This document shows, one piece after another, positions 9,437-19,050 of a stretch of 64,000 bases of DNA; the first letter of the stretch is position 1; the number at the start of each line of letters is the position of its first letter. Position numbers and translations under genes: made by a program. The stretch comes from Flavobacterium ichthyis (GTDB lineage: Bacteria; Bacteroidota; Bacteroidia; Flavobacteriales; Flavobacteriaceae), in contig NZ_JAABLM010000007.1 of the NCBI RefSeq assembly GCF_009915155.1, positions 62,001-126,000 of the forward strand, in the 5' to 3' direction. The notes below the pieces were generated by a model that searched no databases, was not told where the DNA came from, and saw only the letters and a list, made by a program, of their open reading frames with translations.

Positions 9437-12253
9437 TTATGGATTAATTGTCCATGATAAAAGGTATTGCTGACCAATCATTCCAGAACCAATTACTTGT
9501 AAATAATCGTCTCCAAAAAGGTTTGAAGCACTGAATTTAAAGGTCGATTTGATTGAAGGAACTGAATAACTAATTTGCGCATCGAACACTACATTTTCAG
9601 GAATCATTCCGTCTCCAAAGGATGATTGCCATAAATATTCGCTGTTGTAACGAACGTTGAAGTTCGCTCCGAAATTTTTGAAAATTTCAGGATTTCCTAA
9701 ACCAGCTTTAATACGATGTTTAGGTGTATTGAACCCTGCAATAAATGCCGGATCTTTTTCTTGATCAAAATCAAATTCGGCAAAATTATAACTTGCACTT
9801 AGTTCGAATTCTTTGTAGATTTTTTTAGACAATCCCACTCCAAAACCTAATGAGGTAATTTCCACATTTGAGTTGGTGTACACTTGGTAAACACGCGTGT
9901 CTCCGTTTTGAATTGCCGCTAAAGTAGCCTGAGTTTGAGGATTTGTAAAATCGGTTCCAACGGTTCCGTAATATGGTGCAATTACCCTTGCTGTACTCAA
10001 GAAATCATTGTAAATATTATAATAACCGTTGATATCAATTGTCAAATCGTTATTGATTACTGAACGATACCCTAATTCAAATGCTTGTACTTTTTCTGGC
10101 TCTACCAGTCCTGATTGTGCTACTTGAAGTCGAGTTACATCTCCTGTTGCTGCAAACGCTTGAACCGAAGGAACGGTATAAGCATTTCCGTAAGCATTTC
10201 TACCATCTAAAGTTACCGTTTCAGCACCACCTGTAAAAGCTTGTCCTGCAATAGAAACTGGTCTGTCTTCCACAAATCTTGTCAAGTTATCTGGTGCAGA
10301 ACCAATTAATGCAAACGGCCCTAAATCTAAACCAATGTATTGATCTTGAGTAGTGGGGTTTCTGAAACCTGTTTGGTATGACACGCGGAAATTGTGCTCT
10401 TTTCTTGCTCCTGCAGAATATACAAATGATATTCTTGGAGAAAAGTTTCCATCGAAATTTTGGCTTTTGTCATAACGAATGGATCCAGTGAATTTCAATC
10501 TTTCTTCAGCAAGAAAACGTTTGGTTAATTGTGTATAAGCTCCATATTCATTATATCTGATAGGACCATCATAATCCGTAAAAATACTTCCATCAGAGTT
10601 CATTACATATTGTCTCCATGAACCTCCCACTTGAATTTCAGCCCAATCAGTTAATTCTTTAAAATTGTAGTTCGCATCGGCATGATACAATTTAGAGTTA
10701 TCTGTAAATTTTGAACCTTGCGTTAAATCCGGATTAGCTGTTACATTATTAAAAGCATTTTTATAATCAGCGCTTCCTGGTAAGAATCTTCCTGTATCAG
10801 CAGCAGCTCTTGCGATAGCATGTTTTTGTGCTTCATCAGTAACTCCGGCAAGTGTGGCTTGAACAAATGCTCCTGCATATTCACCAAACCATTGCGAATC
10901 TGATTTCCAAGCACGATTAATGTTCCATCCGGTAAAACGCATGTCGTACGAATCTCCAGCGTCCTCAGTTGTGGCGTAAATTCTGGCGAAGAAATTTCTG
11001 TTTTTAACTTCAAATTTATGTTGTTGCATCAAGAAATTTTTCAGCATGTAACGGTTTGCACCTTGGTAAATGGTACTCCCGAAACCTAATTTGCTTTGCA
11101 AAATAATTTCGAAATCATCTTCCATAGGACGAATATGTAAAGCCATGTCAGCTTTTACGCTTTCTACTTTATTATCCGTAATGTCTTGTTCACGATAACC
11201 AGTACGACTTACATTCATATTAGGAAGAAAATTTACAGCAGCTGCAGGAATTAATCCTAAGTTTGCCAAAGATGTCCCAACACCACGAATGTTCGTTGTA
11301 ACCTCATCTCCATAATAATTTAATCCGTCATAATTAGGATTTCCAGAGTGGTCCACGGCCGCAGTTCCTGTCATATCACGAGTATCACCTGCATACCATT
11401 CTGTAGCTCCTAAAATATTTAAATTTACTTTTGCAGCTACTTTTTCTGAAAAAGCGTGAGCTCCACGAAGCCCAATATCCCAATAATCGTTAGTTCCTGC
11501 TAATTTTTGATTTGTTTTTCCATATTTCGCATATACGCTCAAACCTTGATGTGTAAACGGACTTTTAGAATTCATAAATAAAATTCCGTTAAATGCATTG
11601 GCTCCATATAAAGCCGAAGAAGCTCCTGGAAGCAATTCCACGCTTTGAACATCTAACTCAGAAAGCCCGATCAAGTTACCCAATACGAAATTAAGTGCTG
11701 GCGATGAATTATCCATTCCGTCCACAAGCTGCATAAAACGAGTGTTTCCAACTGCTGCAAATCCACGAGTATTTACCGTTTTAAATGATAAACTACTGGT
11801 ATTAAAATGGACTTCTTTTAAATTTTCGAGGTTGTCATAAAAGGTTGGAGCTGTAGTATTTTTCACATCCTGAATCCCCATTCTTTCGATGGTTACAGGA
11901 GATTCCATCACTCTCTCGGCGGTTCTTGATGCCGAAACAACGATTTCGTCAAGTTTTACATCTTGGGAAAACATTGCGACTGTGACAACTTGTGACAAGT
12001 CAGTTACTTCCAGGGTTTGGTCTGCAAACCCAACACTAGATATTTTTAGTGTGACTGGTGGGTTTTGAGATGTTTCGATTGAAAACTTTCCATCCATATC
12101 GGTAGAAGTTGCAACGGTTTCACCTACGATTGTCACGTTGGCTGCCGGCAAGGGTAATCCGTTATCATCTGTAACGGTACCGGAAATTTTATTTTGTGCC
12201 AATGCTGAGAATGAGCACAGAAATAACATCCAAATAATCAAAGAAGATTTCAT
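9437..12253 (-). CDS. TonB-dependent outer-membrane receptor
   Basis: The mature-type start is the ATG at 12253, giving 938 aa with signal peptide MKSSLIIWMLFLCSFSALAQ; an upstream ATG at 12283 would add ten residues ahead of the signal peptide and is not favoured. After the signal comes a carboxypeptidase-regulatory-like domain (ISGTVTDDNGLPLPAANV), then the plug (LDEIVVSASRTAERVMESPV, NTRGFAAVG) and a beta-barrel to the C-terminus, ending LLSWTINP. It imports a ligand across the outer membrane using TonB energy. No SusD-like lipoprotein is adjacent, so a polysaccharide substrate is not indicated. The substrate cannot be told from sequence. Confidence 0.92.
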   Translation of the reverse strand: MKSSLIIWMLFLCSFSALAQNKISGTVTDDNGLPLPAANVTIVGETVATSTDMDGKFSIETSQNPPVTLKISSVGFADQTLEVTDLSQVVTVAMFSQDVKLDEIVVSASRTAERVMESPVTIERMGIQDVKNTTAPTFYDNLENLKEVHFNTSSLSFKTVNTRGFAAVGNTRFMQLVDGMDNSSPALNFVLGNLIGLSELDVQSVELLPGASSALYGANAFNGILFMNSKSPFTHQGLSVYAKYGKTNQKLAGTNDYWDIGLRGAHAFSEKVAAKVNLNILGATEWYAGDTRDMTGTAAVDHSGNPNYDGLNYYGDEVTTNIRGVGTSLANLGLIPAAAVNFLPNMNVSRTGYREQDITDNKVESVKADMALHIRPMEDDFEIILQSKLGFGSTIYQGANRYMLKNFLMQQHKFEVKNRNFFARIYATTEDAGDSYDMRFTGWNINRAWKSDSQWFGEYAGAFVQATLAGVTDEAQKHAIARAAADTGRFLPGSADYKNAFNNVTANPDLTQGSKFTDNSKLYHADANYNFKELTDWAEIQVGGSWRQYVMNSDGSIFTDYDGPIRYNEYGAYTQLTKRFLAEERLKFTGSIRYDKSQNFDGNFSPRISFVYSAGARKEHNFRVSYQTGFRNPTTQDQYIGLDLGPFALIGSAPDNLTRFVEDRPVSIAGQAFTGGAETVTLDGRNAYGNAYTVPSVQAFAATGDVTRLQVAQSGLVEPEKVQAFELGYRSVINNDLTIDINGYYNIYNDFLSTARVIAPYYGTVGTDFTNPQTQATLAAIQNGDTRVYQVYTNSNVEITSLGFGVGLSKKIYKEFELSASYNFAEFDFDQEKDPAFIAGFNTPKHRIKAGLGNPEIFKNFGANFNVRYNSEYLWQSSFGDGMIPENVVFDAQISYSVPSIKSTFKFSASNLFGDDYLQVIGSGMIGQQYLLSWTINP

Positions 12254-12404
12254 GGGTCTGATTTTGTTAGTTTGTAAAGCCAAAATACAAATTATTTTGA
12301 GATTAATAAAAAACGTGGGAATTTTTTTCTCAATTTTTATTAAATAAAGTTAATATTTACCTAATTCTCATATTTTGAAATTATTACTACAAAAATTTAG
12401 ACAT

Positions 12405-12431
12405 AAAAAAAGCAGGGGTTTAGCCTGCTTT
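12405..12431 (-). terminator. Intrinsic terminator after glmS
   Basis: aaagcagg and cctgcttt form an 8-bp stem with a 7-nt loop, with an A run that reads as U on the minus strand. It lies about 22 bp after the glmS stop and would end the glgA-like/DUF4270/glmS transcript. Confidence 0.88.
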
Positions 12432-12453
12432 AAATAATTGTTATTTCTAAACT

Positions 12454-14298
12454 TTACTCAACCGTAACTGATTTTGCCAAGTTTCGAGGTTGATCTACGT
12501 TACAATCCCTCATTACAGCAATGTGGTAAGACAGCAATTGTAACGGAATTGTAGTTAATAGCGGGGTTAAAGCTTCGATTGTATCAGGAATCTCAATTAC
12601 GTGATCTGCTAATTCCTTTACTTGAATATCACCTTTAGTAACAATGGCGATAATTTTTCCGCTTCTTGATTTAATTTCTTGAATGTTACTTACTACTTTA
12701 TCATAATGTCCTTGTTTTGGAGCAATTACAATTACAGGCATTTTTTCATCAATCAACGCAATTGGACCGTGTTTCATTTCCGCAGCGGGATAACCTTCAG
12801 CGTGGATATAAGAAATTTCTTTTAATTTTAAAGCTCCTTCTAAAGCTACTGGAAAATTATATCCTCTTCCTAAATAAAGGCAGTTTGGAGCGTCTTTATA
12901 AATTGCCGCAACTTCTTTGGCAATCTCATTAGTTTCTAAAGCTTCTGCAACTTTTTCGGGAATTACCTCTAATTCTTGTAAGTATCTGTGGAAATCTGAG
13001 TTAGACAAGGTTCCTTTTGCTTTCGCCAAACGCAATGAAATCAATGTCAAAATTGTGATTTGAGTGGTAAATGCTTTTGTCGAAGCCACTCCAATTTCTG
13101 GTCCTGCATGGGTGTATGCTCCAGCATGCGTTTCACGAGAAATTGATGAACCTACTACGTTACAAACGCCAAAAACAAATGCACCTCTTTCTTTGGCTAA
13201 TTTAATTGCTGCTAATGTATCAGCCGTTTCACCAGATTGAGAAATAGCAATTACCACATCTTTCGGACCAATGATTGGGTTTCTGTATCTAAACTCTGAA
13301 GCATATTCTACTTCTACAGGAATTCTGGCGAATTCTTCAAAAATATATTCGGCAACTAATCCGGCATGCCACGAAGTTCCGCAAGCCACGATGATAATTC
13401 TTTCGGCATTCAAGAATTTTTCGAGGTTATCCTCAATTCCCGCCATTTGAATAATACCTTTGTTTGCCAAAAGTCTTCCGCGATAAGTATCTTTAATAAC
13501 ACTAGGTTGCTCGTAAATTTCTTTCAACATAAAGTGATCATAGCCACCTTTTTCAATTTGTTCCAAATTCATTTGCAACTCCTGAACATAGTGATCTACA
13601 AGTGAATCGTCTTTAATTTTACGAACCTTGATTGATTTATTTTTTCTGATGATAGCCATTTCTTCATCTTCTAAATATATTGCATTAGAAGTGTATTCAA
13701 TAAATGGTGATGCATCAGAGGCTACAAAATATTCATCTTCTCCAATACCTATTGCCAAAGGACTTCCCAATCTTGCCGCGACAATTTCGTCTGGTTTTTT
13801 AGTATCAAAAACAGCAATCGCATAAGCTCCAACTACTTGGTTTAAAGCAATTTGAACAGCTTTACCGAGTTTTAGTTTGTCTTTTTTCTGTACATCTTCA
13901 ATTAAATTTACGAGTACTTCTGTATCAGTATCCGAAGTAAATTTATATCCTCGCTTCATCAATTCTTGTTTTAACGGTTCATAATTTTCTATGATTCCGT
14001 TATGGATGATAGCCAATTCTCCTGAATTTGAAAGGTGAGGATGCGAGTTTACATCATTAGGAACTCCGTGAGTTGCCCATCTTGTATGTCCGATTCCAAT
14101 GTGTCCGTCGGTAGAAATTTCGCTAGCTTTTTGTTCAAGGTCAGAAACTTTTCCTTTCGTTTTGGCAATTTTCATTTTTTCGCCATCAAACAACATAATA
14201 CCGGCACTATCGTATCCACGGTATTCCAATCTTTTTAGTCCTTTAATGATTATAGGGAAAGCTTCTCTATGACCAATGTATCCAACAATTCCACACAT
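12454..14298 (-). CDS. glmS: Glutamine--fructose-6-phosphate aminotransferase (isomerizing)
   Basis: The 614-aa enzyme makes glucosamine-6-phosphate, the first committed step to UDP-GlcNAc for peptidoglycan and LPS. The N-terminal nucleophile Cys2 is in MCGIVGYIGHREAFP, followed by HTRWATHG of the glutaminase domain. Two SIS domains follow (VACGTSWHAG, ISQSGETADT, and LGRGYNFPVALEGALKLKE), and the C-terminus is the conserved DQPRNLAKSVTVE. It starts 15 bp after the DUF4270 stop and is the last gene of a three-gene unit. No ribozyme-like region is evident upstream. Confidence 0.97.
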   Translation of the reverse strand: MCGIVGYIGHREAFPIIIKGLKRLEYRGYDSAGIMLFDGEKMKIAKTKGKVSDLEQKASEISTDGHIGIGHTRWATHGVPNDVNSHPHLSNSGELAIIHNGIIENYEPLKQELMKRGYKFTSDTDTEVLVNLIEDVQKKDKLKLGKAVQIALNQVVGAYAIAVFDTKKPDEIVAARLGSPLAIGIGEDEYFVASDASPFIEYTSNAIYLEDEEMAIIRKNKSIKVRKIKDDSLVDHYVQELQMNLEQIEKGGYDHFMLKEIYEQPSVIKDTYRGRLLANKGIIQMAGIEDNLEKFLNAERIIIVACGTSWHAGLVAEYIFEEFARIPVEVEYASEFRYRNPIIGPKDVVIAISQSGETADTLAAIKLAKERGAFVFGVCNVVGSSISRETHAGAYTHAGPEIGVASTKAFTTQITILTLISLRLAKAKGTLSNSDFHRYLQELEVIPEKVAEALETNEIAKEVAAIYKDAPNCLYLGRGYNFPVALEGALKLKEISYIHAEGYPAAEMKHGPIALIDEKMPVIVIAPKQGHYDKVVSNIQEIKSRSGKIIAIVTKGDIQVKELADHVIEIPDTIEALTPLLTTIPLQLLSYHIAVMRDCNVDQPRNLAKSVTVE

Positions 14299-14313
14299 AG
14301 TTTAAAAAATGAA

Positions 14314-15918
14314 TTAATTAGGCTTTGTATAATAAATTTCGAGTTGTAATTTTTTGTCTTCTTGAGAAGAAACTGGAACATTTCCAAAAACAACGGTTCC
14401 GAGTGGGTTAATTACAGAAAATGTAGGGACTCCTTTAAAATTAGGTGACGGGGATGCCAATGCGGCACCAGCAATGTTATTAACATTTTCGGTAACCGAA
14501 AGCCCTAGTCGAACGTTAGTGGAGTCTTTGAATAGTACATTCTTTATATGTTCTGTAATTCTAAATTTATATCGGGCAATTTTAGAATTTTCGGCATTCG
14601 TTGATTTTTCACCAATTCCGCCATAAACGAATTTATTAAATTTAGAATTTCCTGCTAATGTTGATGTATCAAAGGTATAATCAATAAGCGGTCGATTATT
14701 TCTAGCGTCATATAGGTAAAGCCTGTTGGGTTCTGCCAAATTAGCGGTTGCAGTTTGGTCCACATAAAATACTAAATTCGCTTCATTAATCAACCAGTTT
14801 TCTTGATTAGCCACTTGTCTAATTGCTTCTAATTCTCCAGAGTTTCCTCCTCCGAATAAATCAATTAATCCTATCGAACCGTCGCCTCCTTTGATATATA
14901 CTTTTTGGTCGCCAGTTCCTATATTTCCAACTATTGTTTCATATGCACTACTGGTTCCGTTTGAAGTTTGGTTTAGCAAACTTGCTGATTTTCCACCAAA
15001 TTTTAAAATTAGAGTTTTTTCTTCAGTACCTGCGTCAGTTTCTACGCCATCTACTACTGTTACTTTTTTATCTTCATAAGTAATTGTAATCGTTCCTTTG
15101 GTGAAGTCGAGCATTTTAAGGGCTCCAGCTCCTGACGTTTCTTCCATTCGGAAATATAATCCTCTGAAATAATTTTTAAAAACGTTATTGTTCGCTAAAT
15201 TTGAGCCGCTATTGGCAAAAATTTTGTTGAAAAAAAACTGCTTATTCAAGTTTAATCTCATTCCCGGAGCCAACTTGGCATCGTCATCTTCTTCCGTTTC
15301 GCCAGGAATTGTGATTTCGGTTTTATCAAAAATAAATTCTTCGTTTTCTTTTGCATCGGAAGCATCGTTCAGGCGCGATCCGATTTTTGCATTATTAAAA
15401 AGTGCGTCTTGGTTACTGTAAAATTTTTGCGCAGCGAAATTAGTATTTGGATCAAAATCACGCATATAGTAACCATTTTCATAAACGTTCAAACGCATTT
15501 TGGTTGTTTGATTTCCAAAAATTGAGTCTAGTTCATAAATAGTCGTTCCTTCCGAAGAACTTTTTACAGTACTAAAATAAGGTACATAAAGAATAACAGA
15601 TTTGATTCTTGCAAGCGTAACTTCTCTAAATGTAGGATTAAACGTTTGTAACTCTAATTGTGTTACAAAGTTAGCTGTTGTTTTTCCAAAAACGGGACTG
15701 TCGTAAATTCCTAATGGATTAATTGGTAAATTAGTAGTTTCAACCCCTCCGGTTTTTTGGTTAAAAATAGTGATGGTGGAAGAAATATCGCGTTCAGTTC
15801 CAAAATGCTCATCACCCACAATATCAGTTCCGATGGCATTAAAATCTTTATCGCAGGAAACAATTAAGGTAGTAATACCTAGAATTGTAAACAACTTCCC
15901 TATTGCATTTTTAATCAT
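14314..15918 (-). CDS. DUF4270 family lipoprotein
   Basis: The 534-aa protein begins with a lipoprotein signal ending LIVSCDKDF, so Cys about 22 would be acylated. The remainder resembles the DUF4270 family of Bacteroidota (NAIGTDIVGDEHFG near the start; IEYTKPN-like ending LEIYYTKPN). The function is unknown; it is probably surface or periplasmic. It lies between a glgA-like gene (21 bp upstream) and glmS (15 bp downstream), all on the minus strand, so the three are likely co-transcribed. This suggests, by inference only, a link to cell-envelope sugar metabolism. Confidence 0.85.
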   Translation of the reverse strand: MIKNAIGKLFTILGITTLIVSCDKDFNAIGTDIVGDEHFGTERDISSTITIFNQKTGGVETTNLPINPLGIYDSPVFGKTTANFVTQLELQTFNPTFREVTLARIKSVILYVPYFSTVKSSSEGTTIYELDSIFGNQTTKMRLNVYENGYYMRDFDPNTNFAAQKFYSNQDALFNNAKIGSRLNDASDAKENEEFIFDKTEITIPGETEEDDDAKLAPGMRLNLNKQFFFNKIFANSGSNLANNNVFKNYFRGLYFRMEETSGAGALKMLDFTKGTITITYEDKKVTVVDGVETDAGTEEKTLILKFGGKSASLLNQTSNGTSSAYETIVGNIGTGDQKVYIKGGDGSIGLIDLFGGGNSGELEAIRQVANQENWLINEANLVFYVDQTATANLAEPNRLYLYDARNNRPLIDYTFDTSTLAGNSKFNKFVYGGIGEKSTNAENSKIARYKFRITEHIKNVLFKDSTNVRLGLSVTENVNNIAGAALASPSPNFKGVPTFSVINPLGTVVFGNVPVSSQEDKKLQLEIYYTKPN

Positions 15919-15939
15919 ATTCGTTATTAAATTTCCTTT

Positions 15940-16746
15940 TTATAAAATTTCGTTTTTGTAAAAATTAGTGTACGCTTCGGCAAACTCATTTTTGGCGACG
16001 AAAGGTAAAAAAGGTTTTCCTGATGATTCTATATATTTTGTTAAATCTAAAGAGACGCCTTCAGAGGCGATAATCACACCATCAGAATGTGTAATAGCTG
16101 TTTTCATGATATTCTCATAGTTAGGTTCTGAAAGAAATTGAATGTCCTGATTAGGAATCTCATCAAACGCTACCTTATTAATCATTTGAGAACTTAAATT
16201 TCCTTCGAAACTTTGAGTATAAATTGAGGTCACAATTTTTGTTTCAGAAAACAAAGCTTCGTCTTTATAATAATGTTTCATGTAAACCGGCAAAAGCGAA
16301 GCCATCCAGCCGTGAACATGAATAATATCAGGAACCCAATTGAGTTTTTTTACAGTTTCTACTACTCCTTTAGCAAAGAAAATGGCACGTTCGTCATTAT
16401 CTGGATACATTTGCCCCTCTTCATCAGTAAATGTAGCTTTTCGTTTAAAATATTCGTCATTATCAATAAAATAAACTTGAATTCGCTCTTTAGGAATCGA
16501 AGCAACTTTTATGATTAGCGGCACGTCTATATCGTTTACTACCAAATTCATTCCAGACAATCGGATTACTTCGTGTAGCTGATGACGCCTTTCGTTAATA
16601 TTTCCGTATCTCGGCATAAATATTCTAATTTGCCCGCCTTGATCATTTATCATTTTCGGCACATCATAAGACATCACAGATACTTCATTTTCAGCCAAAT
16701 AAGGCACTACCTCAGATGATACGTATAATATCCTCTTATCCTCCAT
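15940..16746 (-). CDS. Glycogen/starch synthase N-terminal (GT5) domain protein, probably non-catalytic
   Basis: The 268-aa protein matches only the N-terminal Rossmann half of GlgA: KRILYVSSEVVPYLAENEVS at the start and PDIIHVHGWMASLLPVY, which corresponds to the GlgA DVVHAHDWHAGL region. The C-terminal half that binds ADP-glucose is absent (full GlgA is about 470 aa), and the conserved KxGGL near residue 15 is replaced by ENEVS. It is therefore unlikely to synthesise glycogen alone. It is the first gene of the unit with the DUF4270 lipoprotein and glmS, and divergent from panC. A binding or regulatory role in envelope metabolism is possible but unproven. Confidence 0.75.
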   Translation of the reverse strand: MEDKRILYVSSEVVPYLAENEVSVMSYDVPKMINDQGGQIRIFMPRYGNINERRHQLHEVIRLSGMNLVVNDIDVPLIIKVASIPKERIQVYFIDNDEYFKRKATFTDEEGQMYPDNDERAIFFAKGVVETVKKLNWVPDIIHVHGWMASLLPVYMKHYYKDEALFSETKIVTSIYTQSFEGNLSSQMINKVAFDEIPNQDIQFLSEPNYENIMKTAITHSDGVIIASEGVSLDLTKYIESSGKPFLPFVAKNEFAEAYTNFYKNEIL

Positions 16747-16785
16747 ATTGTTTTGAACTTTTGTTTATTAGCTTATAAAAACATG

Positions 16786-16819
16786 CAAAATTACAAAATT
16801 TTATGGAGTTATTAACAAA
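16786..16819 (-). promoter_or_regulatory. Promoter of the glgA-like/DUF4270/glmS unit
   Basis: On the minus strand TTTG (16816-16819) precedes TAATTTTG (16786-16793) by 22 bp, fitting the consensus. The start codon is 40 bp downstream of the -7 box. Confidence 0.65.
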
Positions 16820-16824
16820 AGCAG

Positions 16825-16832
16825 TAAGTTTG
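16825..16832 (+). promoter_or_regulatory. -7 box of panC
   Basis: TAAGTTTG lies 22 bp upstream of the panC ATG. It sits back to back with the divergent minus-strand promoter at 16786-16819; no good TTG is seen at the usual distance. Confidence 0.5.
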
Positions 16833-16854
16833 TGCATAATTAAATCCCTCTGTA

Positions 16855-17703
16855 ATGTATATTTTCAGAAATCAGAAAGCGCTTAAGCAACATTTAAAGC
16901 CTTTTTTAAAAGCAAAAAAATCGATTGGTTTTGTGCCAACGATGGGAGCGCTTCACGATGGACATCTTTCACTTGTTGAAAAATCAATTAGCGAAAACGC
17001 AATTACGGTTGTGAGTATTTTTGTAAACCCTACACAATTTAATAATGCTGAAGATTTAGCGAAATATCCACGAACCATCGAAAGAGATACCGAAAAAATT
17101 GAATCTTTAAGTAAAGACATAATTATTTTTGCACCGTCTGTCGATGATATTTATGGTAACAAAGCCGTATCATTAAAATTTGATTATGATGGACTGGAAA
17201 ACCAAATGGAGGGTAAACACCGTCCCGGACATTTTGATGGCGTGGGAACAATTGTCAAAAAATTATTTGAAATCGTGCAACCTAAAAACGCTTATTTTGG
17301 AGAAAAAGATTTTCAGCAATTGCAAATCGTAAAAAAAATGGTCGAAAAGGAAAATCTTGATGTAACAATTATCGGAAGACCTATTTTTAGAGAAAAAAAT
17401 GGTTTGGCCATGAGTTCCCGAAATGAACGCCTGAGTAAAACTGAACGTGCCGAAGCCAAAATAATTTACAAAACACTTCAAACAGTTCAAGAAAAATTTG
17501 GCACAAATAATGCGTTAGAAATTTCTGCTTACGTAAAAAGTGTTTTCGAAGGCAATGATTTTTTTAAGCTTGAATATTTTGAAATTGCAGACGAAGCAAC
17601 TTTAGTTCCGGCAAATACTTTTGAACCTCACAAAAAATACCGCGCTTTTATTGCTGTTTTTGCGGGAAATGTAAGACTGATTGATACTGTTTCATTAAAT
17701 TAA
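16855..17703 (+). CDS. panC: Pantothenate synthetase
   Basis: The 282-aa cytoplasmic enzyme joins pantoate and beta-alanine using ATP in vitamin B5 and CoA synthesis. The nucleotide-binding HIGH-type motif is seen in [16 protein letters not shown], followed by [20 protein letters not shown] and the KMSKS-type [10 protein letters not shown]. Length is standard. panD, which supplies beta-alanine, follows directly, so the two steps are coupled. Confidence 0.97.
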   Translation: MYIFRNQKALKQHLKPFLKAKKSIGFVPTMGALHDGHLSLVEKSISENAITVVSIFVNPTQFNNAEDLAKYPRTIERDTEKIESLSKDIIIFAPSVDDIYGNKAVSLKFDYDGLENQMEGKHRPGHFDGVGTIVKKLFEIVQPKNAYFGEKDFQQLQIVKKMVEKENLDVTIIGRPIFREKNGLAMSSRNERLSKTERAEAKIIYKTLQTVQEKFGTNNALEISAYVKSVFEGNDFFKLEYFEIADEATLVPANTFEPHKKYRAFIAVFAGNVRLIDTVSLN

Positions 17704-17711
17704 AAAATGTG

Positions 17712-17719
17712 TACCTTTG
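17712..17719 (+). promoter_or_regulatory. -7 box immediately before panD
   Basis: TACCTTTG matches TAnnTTTG perfectly and ends 4 bp before the panD ATG at 17724. If used, transcription would begin at or within a few bases of the start codon, giving a nearly leaderless panD mRNA. No good TTG is seen at 17-23 bp upstream, so use is uncertain. Confidence 0.4.
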
Positions 17720-17723
17720 CCCC

Positions 17724-18074
17724 ATGCAAATTCAAGTTGTAAAATCCAAGATTCACCGTGTTTCGGTAACTGGAGCAGATTTAAATTACATTGGCAGCAT
17801 CACTATTGACGAGGCTTTGATGGAAGCTGCTAATATTGTGGAAGGCGAAAAAGTTTCGATTGTGAACATCAATAATGGTGCTCGTTTAGAAACCTATGCC
17901 ATTAAAGGAAACCGCAATAGTGGCGAAATTACATTAAACGGTCCTGCGGCAAGGTTGGTTCAAAAGGGCGACATTATTATTATTATTTCTTACGGAATTT
18001 TAGATTTCGAAGCCGCAAAAACCTTTAAACCAACGTTAATTTTTCCGAACGAAAAAGACAATAGCCTGACCTAA
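17724..18074 (+). CDS. panD: Aspartate 1-decarboxylase proenzyme
   Basis: The protein decarboxylates aspartate to beta-alanine with a pyruvoyl cofactor. With the ATG at 17724 the protein is 116 aa and the self-cleavage site falls exactly at Gly24-Ser25 in [14 protein letters not shown], as in the family. A GTG at 17709 would add five residues and shift this, so 17724 is chosen. [11 protein letters not shown] and [20 protein letters not shown] are the other family signatures. It lies 20 bp after panC and is followed after 13 bp by a UPF0104 gene. Confidence 0.95.
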   Translation: MQIQVVKSKIHRVSVTGADLNYIGSITIDEALMEAANIVEGEKVSIVNINNGARLETYAIKGNRNSGEITLNGPAARLVQKGDIIIIISYGILDFEAAKTFKPTLIFPNEKDNSLT

Positions 18075-18087
18075 AATTTCAAGAACA

Positions 18088-19050
18088 TTGAAGAAAAAAA
18101 TCACCAAAAGTCTATCCATTTTACTCCCAATTTTATTGGGAGTTTTTTTAACATATTATGCCTACAACTCTTTCAGTCCTGAGCAAATAGAGGAAATGAA
18201 AGGATATTTTCAAAACGCTCATTATTCATACATTGGGTTAGCATTAGTATTTGGGTTTATAAGCCACACCGCACGAGCTTACCGATGGAAATATACTTTA
18301 GAACATTTAGGATATTTTTCGCCATTTAAAAATAATTTTATGGCCGTTTGGATTGCCTACTTTATGAATATGACAATTCCACGTTCTGGCGAAGTGTCTC
18401 GCGCTTTAGTGATTAAAAAATACAACAACATCCCATTCGACAAGGCTTTGGGAAGTATAATTGCCGAAAGAGTTTTGGATTTTTTAATTCTATTGGCTTT
18501 CATTGCCACAGCAGTTTTGCTTCAATTTAATGTGCTAAAACAATTTCTATTTGACACAATTCCATTTGGAAAATTAATGATATACGGAGCAGTTGCATTT
18601 GCGCTATTTGCATTTGCGATATGGTTATTTATTTATTCGAAATCAAGATGGATCCAGCAAATAAAAATTAAAATTTCCGGATTGGTAGAAGGCGTCTTGA
18701 GCATTTGGCGCATGGAAAAAAAGTGGCCTTTTATTTTCTATACAGCAGTAATTTGGGTGGCTTACCTCCTCACCTTTTATGTGGCGGTTTTTGCCTTAGA
18801 TGAAACATCGGGCATTAGTTTTAATGTGGTGGTTACTGCATTTGTTATTGGAAGTTTGGCCATTTCATTTACAAATGGAGGCTTCGGTGCTTTTCCTTTG
18901 GCTATTGCCGGAATTTTAATGCTTTTCGGGATTTCTAAAGAAGCTGGAACTGCTTTTGGCTGGATCGTTTGGGCTTCTCAAACCTTGCAGATCATTGTCT
19001 TAGGTGGCATTTCATTTTTACTTTTGCCAATTTTAAATCGCAAACGATAA
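18088..19050 (+). CDS. UPF0104 / lysylphosphatidylglycerol synthase-like transmembrane protein
   Basis: The 320-aa protein has about seven or eight hydrophobic segments and the family motifs SHTARAYRWKYTLEHLGY, MTIPRSGEVSRALVIKKY and TNGGFGAFPLAIAGI. It corresponds to the flippase-like membrane half of MprF-type proteins without the lysyl-transferase domain. A TTG start at 18088 is used; no ATG gives a better beginning. It is the third gene of the panC-panD unit, an association whose meaning is unknown. The transported lipid cannot be inferred. Confidence 0.85.
   Translation: MKKKITKSLSILLPILLGVFLTYYAYNSFSPEQIEEMKGYFQNAHYSYIGLALVFGFISHTARAYRWKYTLEHLGYFSPFKNNFMAVWIAYFMNMTIPRSGEVSRALVIKKYNNIPFDKALGSIIAERVLDFLILLAFIATAVLLQFNVLKQFLFDTIPFGKLMIYGAVAFALFAFAIWLFIYSKSRWIQQIKIKISGLVEGVLSIWRMEKKWPFIFYTAVIWVAYLLTFYVAVFALDETSGISFNVVVTAFVIGSLAISFTNGGFGAFPLAIAGILMLFGISKEAGTAFGWIVWASQTLQIIVLGGISFLLLPILNRKR

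Noticed and set aside
12138..12347. Plus-strand 69-codon frame at the start of the TonB receptor gene
   Set aside because: It is a shadow of the receptor signal peptide region and has no promoter or family match.
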